The translations under genes were made by a program, and so were the position numbers. From the NCBI RefSeq assembly GCF_004614185.1, contig NZ_SPVF01000076.1:1-64000 (forward strand): a stretch of 64,000 nucleotides of DNA, written 5' to 3'. The notes beneath the pieces were generated by a model. It worked only from the letters and a program-made list of their open reading frames with translations. It ran no database searches and was not told the origin of the DNA. The number at the start of each line of letters is the position of its first letter. Within the stretch, counting starts at the first letter, position 1. Positions 46,147-54,079 of the stretch are shown piece by piece. Origin of the DNA: Zemynaea arenosa. GTDB taxonomy: Bacteria > Pseudomonadota > Gammaproteobacteria > Burkholderiales > Burkholderiaceae_D.

Positions 46147-48188
46147 CGGCGCGGCTCTCGTACTTCCGGCGGCTGTCCCGCTACTACCTGTGGTTCACGC
46201 TGTGCTTCGCCGGCTTCCTCGGCGGGGTCGCCCTGCTGGAACAGGAGGGCATGCCGCGCCAGTGGATCGGCTACCTGTTCATGGCGGCGACCATCATCCT
46301 GTACGCCATCATCGGTGTGGTGAGCCGAACCTCCAACGTGGCCGAATACTACGTGGCCGGGCGGCGGGTGCCGGCGCTGTTCAACGGCATGGCCACGGCG
46401 GCTGACTGGATCTCGGCGGCCAGCTTTATCTCGCTGGCGGGCGGACTCTATCTGCAGGGCTTCGAAGGCCTGGCCTATATCATGGGCTGGACTGGAGGCT
46501 ACGTGCTGGTGGCGCTGCTGATCGCGCCGTATCTGCGGCGCCTTGCGCAGTACACGATTCCGGACTTCCTCGCGGCGCGCTACCCGGGGCGCGGAGGCCG
46601 CGGCAACACGGTGCGCATGCTCGCAGTGGTGGCCACGGTGGCAGTGTCTTTCACCTACGTGGTCGCGCAAATCTATGCAGTGGGGCTGATCGCCTCACGC
46701 TTCACCGGCGTGGACTTCTCGGTGGGGATCTTCCTCGGCCTCGCGAGCATCCTGGTCTCGTCCTTCCTCGGCGGCATGCGGGCCATCACATGGACCCAGG
46801 TGGCGCAGTACATCATCATCCTGGTCGCCTTCCTGGTGCCGACCATCTGGCTGTCCGCCAAGCTGGCCAACAATCCGCTGCCGCAGGTGGCCTACGGCTC
46901 CGTGCTGCCCAAGCTGACCGCGCGCGAGAACCAGCTGCGCGCCGACCCGCGCGAGCAGCAGGTGCGCGCCGTGTACCGCCAGCGCGCGGCGGACTACGAC
47001 AAACTGCTCGCGGCCCTGCCCACCTCGTGGGAAGACGGCCGCCTCAAGGCGCAGCGCAGCGTGGACCACCTTAAGCTGCGCAACAGCTCCCTGCTGGAGA
47101 TCCGCGCGGCCGAACGCGCGCTGCTGGCCTATCCCAAATCCGTGGACGAGGCGCGCCGCACCTGGACCGCGGCCCGCAACACCAGCCTGGCGCGCGCGCA
47201 GCCGCTCAAGCCGCACGCGCAGCCGTTCAACGCACCCACGCGCGCGCAGTCGGACACGATGCGCAACAACTTCCTGGCGCTGGTGTTCGTGCTGATGGTC
47301 GGCACGGCGGCGCTGCCGCACATCCTGATGCGCTCTTACACCACGCCCAGCGTGAAGGACGCGCGCACCTCGGTGTTCTGGACGCTTGTCTTCATCCTGC
47401 TGGTGTACCTGTCGGTGCCCGCGCTGGCGGTGCTGGTCAAGCACGCCATCTACACCACGCTGGTCGGCAGCGACTATGGGCACTTGCCCAATTGGGTGTT
47501 CTACTGGGCGAATGTGGACAAGGTCAATCCGCTCATCAGCATCAATGACATCAACGGCGACCACATCGTGCAATTGGCCGAGATCGCGCTCGATGGCGAC
47601 ATGCTGGTGCTGGCCACGCCGGAGATCGCGGGGCTGCCGTATGTGATTTCGGGGCTGGTGGCGGCGGGCGGCCTGGCGGCGGCGCTGTCCACGGCGGACG
47701 GGCTGCTGCTGGCGATCTCCAACGCGCTGTCGCACGACGTGTATTTCAAGGTGGTGGACCCGCGCGCGTCCACGCAGAAGCGGGTGACGATCTCCAAGCT
47801 GCTGCTGCTCGCGGTGGCGTTCATCGCGGCCTACGCGGCTTCGCAAAAACCGGCAGACATCCTGTCGCTGGTCGGCGCGGCGTTCTCGCTGGGCGGGTCG
47901 ACCTTGTTCCCGGCGCTGGTGATGGGGGTGTTCTGGAAGCGCGCCAACCGCGCGGGCGCCATTGCGGGCATGGTCACGGGCTTCGTCACCTGCCTGTACT
48001 ACATGCTGCACACCATCCCGCTGCTGGGCGGTTCGCCGGCCAACCAGTGGTTTGGCATCGCGCCGATTTCGGCCGGCGTATTCGGGGTCCCTGCGGGGCT
48101 GGTGGCCTTGTGCGTCGCCAGCCTGCTGACCGACCTGCCCGAGCGCCATGTCGAGGGCCTGGTCGACCATATCCGGTCGCCGGAGTAA
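46143..48188 (+). CDS. Sodium:solute symporter (ActP/VC2705-like)
   Basis: This 681-residue SSS-family permease has GTG start 46143. Seen are SNVAEYYVAGRRVPALFNGMATAADWISAASFISLAG, TIPDFLAARYPG, SFTYVVAQIYAVGLI and LVAAGGLAAALSTADGLLLAISNALSHDVY (Na+-binding region). This matches the acetate/short-carboxylate symporter subfamily. An unusual hydrophilic segment of about 130 residues (about 241-372) with coiled-coil character interrupts the membrane part. Its substrate is not provable; the upstream kinase and DUF4212 suggest organic-acid uptake. Confidence 0.92.
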   Translation: MTARLSYFRRLSRYYLWFTLCFAGFLGGVALLEQEGMPRQWIGYLFMAATIILYAIIGVVSRTSNVAEYYVAGRRVPALFNGMATAADWISAASFISLAGGLYLQGFEGLAYIMGWTGGYVLVALLIAPYLRRLAQYTIPDFLAARYPGRGGRGNTVRMLAVVATVAVSFTYVVAQIYAVGLIASRFTGVDFSVGIFLGLASILVSSFLGGMRAITWTQVAQYIIILVAFLVPTIWLSAKLANNPLPQVAYGSVLPKLTARENQLRADPREQQVRAVYRQRAADYDKLLAALPTSWEDGRLKAQRSVDHLKLRNSSLLEIRAAERALLAYPKSVDEARRTWTAARNTSLARAQPLKPHAQPFNAPTRAQSDTMRNNFLALVFVLMVGTAALPHILMRSYTTPSVKDARTSVFWTLVFILLVYLSVPALAVLVKHAIYTTLVGSDYGHLPNWVFYWANVDKVNPLISINDINGDHIVQLAEIALDGDMLVLATPEIAGLPYVISGLVAAGGLAAALSTADGLLLAISNALSHDVYFKVVDPRASTQKRVTISKLLLLAVAFIAAYAASQKPADILSLVGAAFSLGGSTLFPALVMGVFWKRANRAGAIAGMVTGFVTCLYYMLHTIPLLGGSPANQWFGIAPISAGVFGVPAGLVALCVASLLTDLPERHVEGLVDHIRSPE

Positions 48189-48200
48189 AGCCGCAATGAA

Positions 48201-48226
48201 AAAAGCTCCGGCACGCCGGAGCTTTT
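48201..48226. terminator. Bidirectional terminator between symporter and PEP-CTERM gene
   Basis: AAAAGCTCCGGC-AC-GCCGGAGCTTTT: a 12-bp stem with T tract on both strands, placed 12 bp past the symporter stop and 18 bp before the end of the convergent PEP-CTERM gene. Confidence 0.92.
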
Positions 48227-48244
48227 TGCATGGAGCGGTCGCTG

Positions 48245-48823
48245 TCAGCGTGCGCGGCGGCTGCGGCGGCGCTGTGCGGCGAAGGCACCCGCCACGCCGA
48301 TGCCCAGCAGCGCCAGCGAACCCGGCTCCGGCAGCGGATTCTGGGGCACCGGAGTGCCATCCTGCTGCTGGCGCTCGACCAGCGTCCAGTCCCAGCCGAA
48401 GTACGGGCGGTCGTACAGGTACTGGTTCAGGGCCGACACCTGCATGTAGGCCTCCGCCATCGGGATATTGGTCACGATGTAGAAGCGATTGTCCGGATCG
48501 GCCGTGCCCATCTCGTCCGGATCGACGAACAGGAAGTTGTTGGCCCAGCCGTCCATCGACGCCACCGCCCCGCCCTGCACCCAGCCCTGCCCGGGCGCAA
48601 AGCCATAGGCCGCCAGGCCGCCCTGCAGGGCCACGCCATCGATCGAGACGCTGATGCCGCTGATATTGGTGATCAGGTCCCCCGAACGCTCGCCGCTGAA
48701 CGACCCCGTCACGTGCGCAGGATTGGCCTGGAAGGTGTACGAGAAGTCGTAGATCACCGTGGCCTGGGCGGCCGGCAGCACGGCCATGGCGGCGGCGAAA
48801 GCGAAAGCGGCAAGTTTCGTCAT
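48245..48823 (-). CDS. PEP-CTERM sorting-domain protein
   Basis: This 192-residue secreted protein has a signal peptide (residues 1-21, ending AAQA) and a compact, mostly beta middle region (IYDFSYTFQANPAHVTGSFSG, WVQGGAVASMDGW). The C-terminal sorting signal is PEPGSLALLGIGVAGAFAAQRRRSRRAR (Pro-Glu-Pro, hydrophobic helix, basic tail). An exosortase should process it; no exosortase gene is in the window. ATG 48823 is used because GGGA lies 9 bases upstream; ATG 48832 has its ribosome site too close. Confidence 0.9.
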   Translation of the reverse strand: MTKLAAFAFAAAMAVLPAAQATVIYDFSYTFQANPAHVTGSFSGERSGDLITNISGISVSIDGVALQGGLAAYGFAPGQGWVQGGAVASMDGWANNFLFVDPDEMGTADPDNRFYIVTNIPMAEAYMQVSALNQYLYDRPYFGWDWTLVERQQQDGTPVPQNPLPEPGSLALLGIGVAGAFAAQRRRSRRAR

Positions 48824-48993
48824 GATGGACATTCCCGTTAAGAAAAATTCTTTGCAGCTGAACAACATACCGCGATTGATGCAAATACGCAAGCCACCAC
48901 CGGTAGGGGGAGTGCGATTTCTGATGCATACATGCAACTCAGCAGCCAAATCCGAACGCATAATTGCCGCTGATACCACCACCTTGGACGCAC

Positions 48994-51186
48994 ATGGAAC
49001 GACGCGCTTTCCTGAAGCTGGCCGCACTGGCGGGCGGCGGCCTGCTGGCCGAGGGCTGGCTGCCGCTTGCGGCCACCGCGGCCACATCGGCCACCGATGC
49101 TGCCGAGGTCGGCTATTTCGCCCGCCTCGGCGCTGACAACTCCGTCGTCTTCACCCTCACCCACCACGAGATGGGACAGGGCGTGGCCACCGCGCTGGCG
49201 ATGATCTTCGCGGACGAACTGGGCGCGGCCTGGCCGCAGATGCGCGTGGAAGCACTGGCCACCACGGCCAGCCCGCGCTACAACGTCGCGGGCACGGGCG
49301 GCAGCACGACGGTCAAGGATCAATGGCTGCCGCTGCGCCGTGGCGCAACACTGGTGCGCACTGCGCTGGTGGACGCCGCCGCGCGCCGCTGGTCGTGCGC
49401 GCCCGGTGACTGCCGCGTACAGGATGGCCAGGTGTTCGGCCCGCGCGGCCAGAGCGCGACCTTCGGCATGCTGGCCGCCGAGGCGGCGGCCGCGGGCCTC
49501 CCCGCCACCAAAGCCGATTTCGACAAGCTGAAGCCGGAGCTGGGCGCGCCCGCGCGCCGCATCGTCGGCCAGCCGCAGACGAACGTCCTGGCGCGCACCA
49601 TCGTGCGCGGCCAGCAGCACTACGGCATCGACGCCAGCGTGCCCGGCATGCTGTTCGCCAGCGTGGAGCGGGCACCGCGCCTGCACGGCAAGCTGCGCCG
49701 TTTCGATGCCACGGCCGCGCTCCAGGTGCCGGGCGTGCGCGCGGTGGTGCGCATCGATGGCTGGGAATCGCCCGCCAACAATGTGCCGCCGCCGGGCACC
49801 TATTTCTCGAGCAAGGAGGCGGTCGCGGTGCTCGCCACGTCCACCTGGGCCGCCATGCAAGGCCGCAAGGCGCTGGTGGTCGAGTGGGACGATGCTGCGG
49901 GGTCGCGCCACGACAACGCATCGTGGGAGCTCGAGGTCGCGCAGCTGCTGGATGCGGGCGGCACCGTCGGCAGCGAGCGCGGCACCGCGCCCGCCGATGA
50001 CGCATGGTTCACCGCTGAATACACCTATCCGTACCAGGCCCACGCCTGTATGGAACCGATGAACTGCCTGGCCCACCACAAGGGCACAGCTGCCGAGGTG
50101 TGGGTCAGCACCCAGGCCGGGGCCATGTGGCGCGACCAGATCGTCACCCTGTTCAAGCTGAAACGCGAGGACGTGGTGGTGCACCCGCAGTTCTCCGGCG
50201 GCGGCTTCGGGCGGCGCTTCGCACCGGATGTGGTGATCGAGGCGCTGCGCATTTCGGAAGCCGCAGGCCATGTGCCGGTGAAGGTGATCTGGACGCGCGA
50301 GGACGACCTGCGGCACGACCACTTCCACCCGCACGCGACCAGCCGCCTGCGCGCCCAGCTCACGGCGGATGGCCGGCTGCGCGCGTGGCAGCACGACGAG
50401 GCGCGTTCCTATTTCGGCTCGTTCAAGGGCGAGATCCCGTGGTTCGCCTACGACGCGCAGCACCTCCGCTACCGCTATGTGAACACGCAGAGTCCCAGCC
50501 CGCTGCAGGGTGGCGCCTGGCGCGCGGTGGTCGCGAATCACTGGGCCTTCGGGCAGGAATGCTTCCTCGACGAGCTGGCGCGCAAGATGGGGACGGACCC
50601 GGTGGCCCTGCGTCTGCGCCTGCTGGCCAGCGGCGAGGACCAGCCCGCGGGAGACCGCTTCAAGGTGAGCCAGAAGCGCCTGCGCCGCGTGATCGAAGCG
50701 GCCGCGCAAAAAGCCGGCTGGCCCGGCGTGCTGCCGCAGGCCGAGGGCGTACAGCGCGGGCGCGGCTTCGCGGCCTTTCCCTACATGCATGGGAACAGCT
50801 ACTGCGCGATGGTGGTGGACGTGGAAGTGCGCGGCCAGGCGCTGGCCGTGACGCGCGTGGTGGCGGTGGTCGACTGCGGGCTGGTGGTCAACCCGAGCGG
50901 GGCGCGGCAGCAGGTGGAGGGCGGGATCGTGTGGAGCCTGTCCGCCGCGCTGCATGGCGGGATCACGCTGAAGGACGGCGCGGTAACCAACACGAATTTC
51001 GGCGATACGCCGGTGGCCCGCATCCACGAGGCGCCGCGGGCGGTCGAAGTCCACTTCCTGGAAGACGGCGCCGACGCGCCCACCGGCCTCGGCGAGATCG
51101 CCCCGCCCGTGTTCGCGCCCGCCCTGTGCAACGCCATCTTCGCCGCAACGGGCAAGCGCATCCGGCGCCTGCCCATCGAACTGTGA
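48994..51186 (+). CDS. Molybdopterin-binding large subunit of a xanthine-oxidase-family enzyme (IorB-like), Tat-exported
   Basis: This 730-residue protein has twin-Arg signal MERRAFLKLAALAGGGLL, so it is folded with its cofactor before export. The molybdopterin domains show LTHHEMGQGVATALAMIFADEL, QFSGGGFGRRFAPDV, SPLQGGAWRAVVANH and PTGLGEIAPPVFAPALCNAI. The family includes isoquinoline 1-oxidoreductase beta subunits and aldehyde dehydrogenases. The partner 2Fe-2S small subunit and a cytochrome c, usually adjacent, are absent on either side. ATG 48994 fits the Tat signal. Confidence 0.9.
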   Translation: MERRAFLKLAALAGGGLLAEGWLPLAATAATSATDAAEVGYFARLGADNSVVFTLTHHEMGQGVATALAMIFADELGAAWPQMRVEALATTASPRYNVAGTGGSTTVKDQWLPLRRGATLVRTALVDAAARRWSCAPGDCRVQDGQVFGPRGQSATFGMLAAEAAAAGLPATKADFDKLKPELGAPARRIVGQPQTNVLARTIVRGQQHYGIDASVPGMLFASVERAPRLHGKLRRFDATAALQVPGVRAVVRIDGWESPANNVPPPGTYFSSKEAVAVLATSTWAAMQGRKALVVEWDDAAGSRHDNASWELEVAQLLDAGGTVGSERGTAPADDAWFTAEYTYPYQAHACMEPMNCLAHHKGTAAEVWVSTQAGAMWRDQIVTLFKLKREDVVVHPQFSGGGFGRRFAPDVVIEALRISEAAGHVPVKVIWTREDDLRHDHFHPHATSRLRAQLTADGRLRAWQHDEARSYFGSFKGEIPWFAYDAQHLRYRYVNTQSPSPLQGGAWRAVVANHWAFGQECFLDELARKMGTDPVALRLRLLASGEDQPAGDRFKVSQKRLRRVIEAAAQKAGWPGVLPQAEGVQRGRGFAAFPYMHGNSYCAMVVDVEVRGQALAVTRVVAVVDCGLVVNPSGARQQVEGGIVWSLSAALHGGITLKDGAVTNTNFGDTPVARIHEAPRAVEVHFLEDGADAPTGLGEIAPPVFAPALCNAIFAATGKRIRRLPIEL

Positions 51187-51212
51187 CAGCGCGGCATGGC
51201 GCTGCAAAACAA

Positions 51213-51232
51213 ATGGGCGCCGCGGCGCCCAT
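51213..51232. terminator. Strong 20-bp hairpin after the molybdenum enzyme gene
   Basis: ATGGGCGCCGCGGCGCCCAT is a perfect palindrome 27 bp past the stop, between convergent genes. It has A-rich sequence upstream (CAAAACAAA) but no clear T tract, so it may block or end transcription from the minus strand only weakly. Confidence 0.6.
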
Positions 51233-51256
51233 GTGTTCGTTGTGTGGAAGCGTGAC

Positions 51257-51469
51257 CTAGCGCGTTCGGCGCCGCAGAACCGTGCCGCAGGCCGCGATCC
51301 CGGCCGCAAGCAGCGCCACCGAAATCGGCTCGGGAATCGCGGCCGACATCTGCGCCAGCCGGTCCATCAGGGGCACATGCAGGGCGGCGCCCTCCGCCTC
51401 CAGGTGCTGGGCAAAGGCGGGCACCATGGCCAATAAACCAACAACAATTGTCATGCTTGCAATCTTCAT
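51257..51469 (-). CDS. Very short PEP-CTERM protein (70 residues)
   Basis: This 70-residue protein has a signal peptide (residues 1-21, ending VPAFA), a mature segment of only about 23 residues (QHLEAEGAALHVPLMDRLAQMSA), then PEPISVALLAAGIAACGTVLRRR as a PEP-CTERM sorting tail. CAAGGAAAATAAAA precedes ATG 51469, a good ribosome site. Once processed, little more than a short peptide would remain. Either this is a real small secreted peptide, or a shortened relic of a larger PEP-CTERM gene. Confidence 0.78.
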   Translation of the reverse strand: MKIASMTIVVGLLAMVPAFAQHLEAEGAALHVPLMDRLAQMSAAIPEPISVALLAAGIAACGTVLRRRTR

Positions 51470-51634
51470 TTTTATTTTCCTTGAGTAATTATTATTGCGG
51501 AACGCCAACTTAACCCGATAATTGCCTTGCAGCAAGAAAATCCGATGGGTAACCGATTCTTTGTCCACGAATAACAACAGGTGAGGTAGGATGGCCGCTC
51601 GTCCTGAACACCTGAACACCTGGAGGAGGAAGCA

Positions 51635-52849
51635 ATGGCATCCGGAAGAATCCTGGTCGCACAAGGGGGCGGTCCCACCGCCGTGATCAACCAGTCGCTG
51701 GTCGGCGTGACGCTGGAAGCGCGGCGCTTCCGCGAGGTGACGCGGGTGTACGGCGCCCTGCACGGGGTGCGCGGCATCATCGACGAGGACCTGGTCGACC
51801 TCACGCAGGAGACCAGCCATAACCTGGAACTGGTCGCGACCACGCCCTCCTCCGCGCTCGGCTCCACCCGCGACAAGCCGGACCGCAAGTATTGCCACGA
51901 GATCTTCAATGTCCTGCGCGCGCACGAGATCGAGCACTTTTTCTACATCGGCGGGAACGATTCCTCGGACACGGTGCGCATCGTGAGCGAGGAGGCGCGC
52001 GCCGCCAACTATCCGCTGCGCTGCATCCATATCCCGAAGACCATCGACAACGATCTGGTCGGCAGCGACCACACGCCGGGCTTCCCGTCGGCCGCGCGCT
52101 TCGTGGCGCAGGCCTTCGCGGGCGCGAACCTGGATAACGCTGCGCTTCCCGGCGTCTATGTCGGCGTGGTGATGGGCCGCCATGCGGGCTTCCTGACGGC
52201 CGCCTCCGCCCTCGGCAAGAAGTTCCCGGATGACGGCCCGCACCTGATCTACCTGCCCGAGCGCACCTTCGAGATCGAACGCTTCCTCGCCGATGTGAAG
52301 TCCACCTACGAAAAGTACGGCCGCTGCGTGATCGCGGTCTCGGAAGGCATCCACGATGCCAGCGGCGCACCCATCGCCACCCTGCTGGCCAAGGAGATCG
52401 AGAAGGACGCCCACGGCAACGTGCAGCTGTCCGGCACGGGCGCGCTGGCCGACCTGCTGTGCGACGAGATCAAGGCCAAACTGGGGATCAAGCGCGTGCG
52501 CGGCGACACCTTCGGCTACCTGCAGCGCTCCTTCATCGGCTGCGTGTCGGACGTGGACCAGCGCGAGGCGCGCGAGGTCGGCGAAAAGGCCGTGCAGTTT
52601 GCGATGTGGGGCGACCGCAATGGCTCGGTGGCCATCAAGCGCACCGGCTACTACTCCAGCGATTACGAGCTGCTGCCCCTGGAAGCGGTGGCGGGCAAGA
52701 CCCGCACCATGGAGGATGAATTCATCACCGCCAATGGCACCGACGTGACGGACGCCTTCCGCCTGTACCTGCGCCCCTTGCTGGGCTCCGGCATGCCGGA
52801 CGCGTTCCGGCTGCGGCCCAATCCCGTGGCCAAGGTGCTGAAACGCTGA
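51635..52849 (+). CDS. pfp: 6-phosphofructokinase, PPi-dependent type
   Basis: This 404-residue PFK-family enzyme starts GRILVAQGGGPTAVINQSLVG, has GGNDSSD at 106-112 and PKTIDND at 134-140. The Asp in GGND and the Lys in PKTIDND are the two residues that switch phosphoryl donor specificity from ATP to pyrophosphate; ATP enzymes have Gly at both. VMGRHAGFL and ISEGI-like (AVSEGI) motifs complete the active site. The reaction is reversible F6P + PPi. AGGAGGAAG precedes ATG 51635. Confidence 0.93.
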   Translation: MASGRILVAQGGGPTAVINQSLVGVTLEARRFREVTRVYGALHGVRGIIDEDLVDLTQETSHNLELVATTPSSALGSTRDKPDRKYCHEIFNVLRAHEIEHFFYIGGNDSSDTVRIVSEEARAANYPLRCIHIPKTIDNDLVGSDHTPGFPSAARFVAQAFAGANLDNAALPGVYVGVVMGRHAGFLTAASALGKKFPDDGPHLIYLPERTFEIERFLADVKSTYEKYGRCVIAVSEGIHDASGAPIATLLAKEIEKDAHGNVQLSGTGALADLLCDEIKAKLGIKRVRGDTFGYLQRSFIGCVSDVDQREAREVGEKAVQFAMWGDRNGSVAIKRTGYYSSDYELLPLEAVAGKTRTMEDEFITANGTDVTDAFRLYLRPLLGSGMPDAFRLRPNPVAKVLKR

Positions 52850-52859
52850 CGCACCGCGC

Positions 52860-52976
52860 TCAGAACCATTTGAAAAAATCCTCCCGCCGGCGCGGCAGCG
52901 CACGCAGTACCCACAACAGGCACGCGCCGGCATACCCCAGCAAGGCAATCACGATCAGTACCAGCAGCACCAGCAT
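52860..52976 (-). CDS. Small 38-residue single-pass membrane protein
   Basis: A short frame from ATG 52976 with a perfect AAGGAGG 7 bases upstream. The product is a single hydrophobic helix (MLVLLVLIVIALLGYAGACLLW) and a basic tail (RALPRRREDFFKWF), so it should insert in the inner membrane. Function unknown. It converges with pfp and is divergent from the GlxA-type gene. Confidence 0.7.
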   Translation of the reverse strand: MLVLLVLIVIALLGYAGACLLWVLRALPRRREDFFKWF

Positions 52977-53071
52977 AGCGCCCTCCTTCGGTTGAAGCGA
53001 GGCGCCAGTATCGCCAGCGGCCGTGCACGCGGCCATTGGCGGAAAAGACAAATTCATGGTTGAATTGGCCA

Positions 53072-54058
53072 ATGCGCACCATCCAGATCGCCATCCTCGT
53101 GCACCCGCACTGCGTGGGCAGCTCCGCCACCGCCCCGGCGGACGTGTTCTCCATCGCGAACGCCATCGTGCGGCGCCGGCCGGCTGCGGAGCAGGTGCGC
53201 TTCACCAGCACCTGGGTGAGTGCGCAGGGCGGCACGGTCACGCTGCGCAATGGTGTGAGCTTTGCGACCACCGCGATCGCGGACACCGCGTGGGACGCAT
53301 TGATGGTGCCAGGGATCGACGTCGACTCCACGCGCGAGCTGGCCGCGGCGCTGGAGCAGCTGGCCGCCGAACGTGAGGCCTTGCGGGCGCACGCTGGCCG
53401 CGCGCTGCTGGCCGCGAACTGCAACTCGTCCTACCTGCTGGCGGAGGCGGGCCTGCTGGCAGGCCGCCGCTGCACCACCAGCTGGTGGCTCGGCAACCAC
53501 TTCAGCCAGCGCTATCCGGACGTCACGCTGCAGAGCGACCAGATCCTGGTGCAGGACGGGAGCATCCTCACCTCGGGCGGCGTGACGGCCTATCTCGATT
53601 TGTCCCTGTGGCTGGTCGGCCACTTTGGCGGCGCAGCGCTGCGGCAGATCACGGCCAAGGTGCTGGTCACGGATTCCAACCGCCTGTCGCAATCGCCCTA
53701 CGTGGCCGCCGCGCTGGCGCAGGGCCGCGGCCACGCGGTGGTGGAGCAGGCGCGCCGCTGGCTGAACCAGCATCTGGACGACGAGTGGTCGATGGAGGAC
53801 CTGGCCAAGGCCTGCCACACCAGTGCGCGCACCCTGCTGCGGCGTTTCCGTGACGCGGTGGGACTGAGCCCGGTGCAGTACGCGCAGCAGCTGCGCGTGG
53901 AGCGCGCCAAGGGCTTGCTCGAATCGACCAGGCTGTCGCTGGAAGCGATCACCGCGCGCTGCGGCTACGAGGATGTGTCGACCTTTTCCAAGGTGTTCAA
54001 GCGCTGGACGGATGTGACGCCGCGCGAGTACCGGCGGCGCTTCGGGCTGCGGGCCTGA
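53072..54058 (+). CDS. GlxA-family transcriptional regulator (DJ-1/PfpI-like domain plus AraC HTH)
   Basis: This 328-residue protein's N-terminal class-I amidotransferase-like domain (about 1-190) has IQIAILVHPHCVGSSATAPADVFSIAN and AANCNSSYLLAEAGLLAGRR. The Cys in AANCN sits where the family has its nucleophile, although many regulators of this kind do not use it. The AraC HTH is SMEDLAKACHTSARTLLRRF and LSLEAITARCGYEDVSTFSKVFKRWTDVTPREYRR. ATG 53072 is used. It could regulate a nearby gene, but no target is evident. Confidence 0.9.
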   Translation: MRTIQIAILVHPHCVGSSATAPADVFSIANAIVRRRPAAEQVRFTSTWVSAQGGTVTLRNGVSFATTAIADTAWDALMVPGIDVDSTRELAAALEQLAAEREALRAHAGRALLAANCNSSYLLAEAGLLAGRRCTTSWWLGNHFSQRYPDVTLQSDQILVQDGSILTSGGVTAYLDLSLWLVGHFGGAALRQITAKVLVTDSNRLSQSPYVAAALAQGRGHAVVEQARRWLNQHLDDEWSMEDLAKACHTSARTLLRRFRDAVGLSPVQYAQQLRVERAKGLLESTRLSLEAITARCGYEDVSTFSKVFKRWTDVTPREYRRRFGLRA

Positions 54059-54079
54059 CCGGGACCGCAGCCCGCGCTA

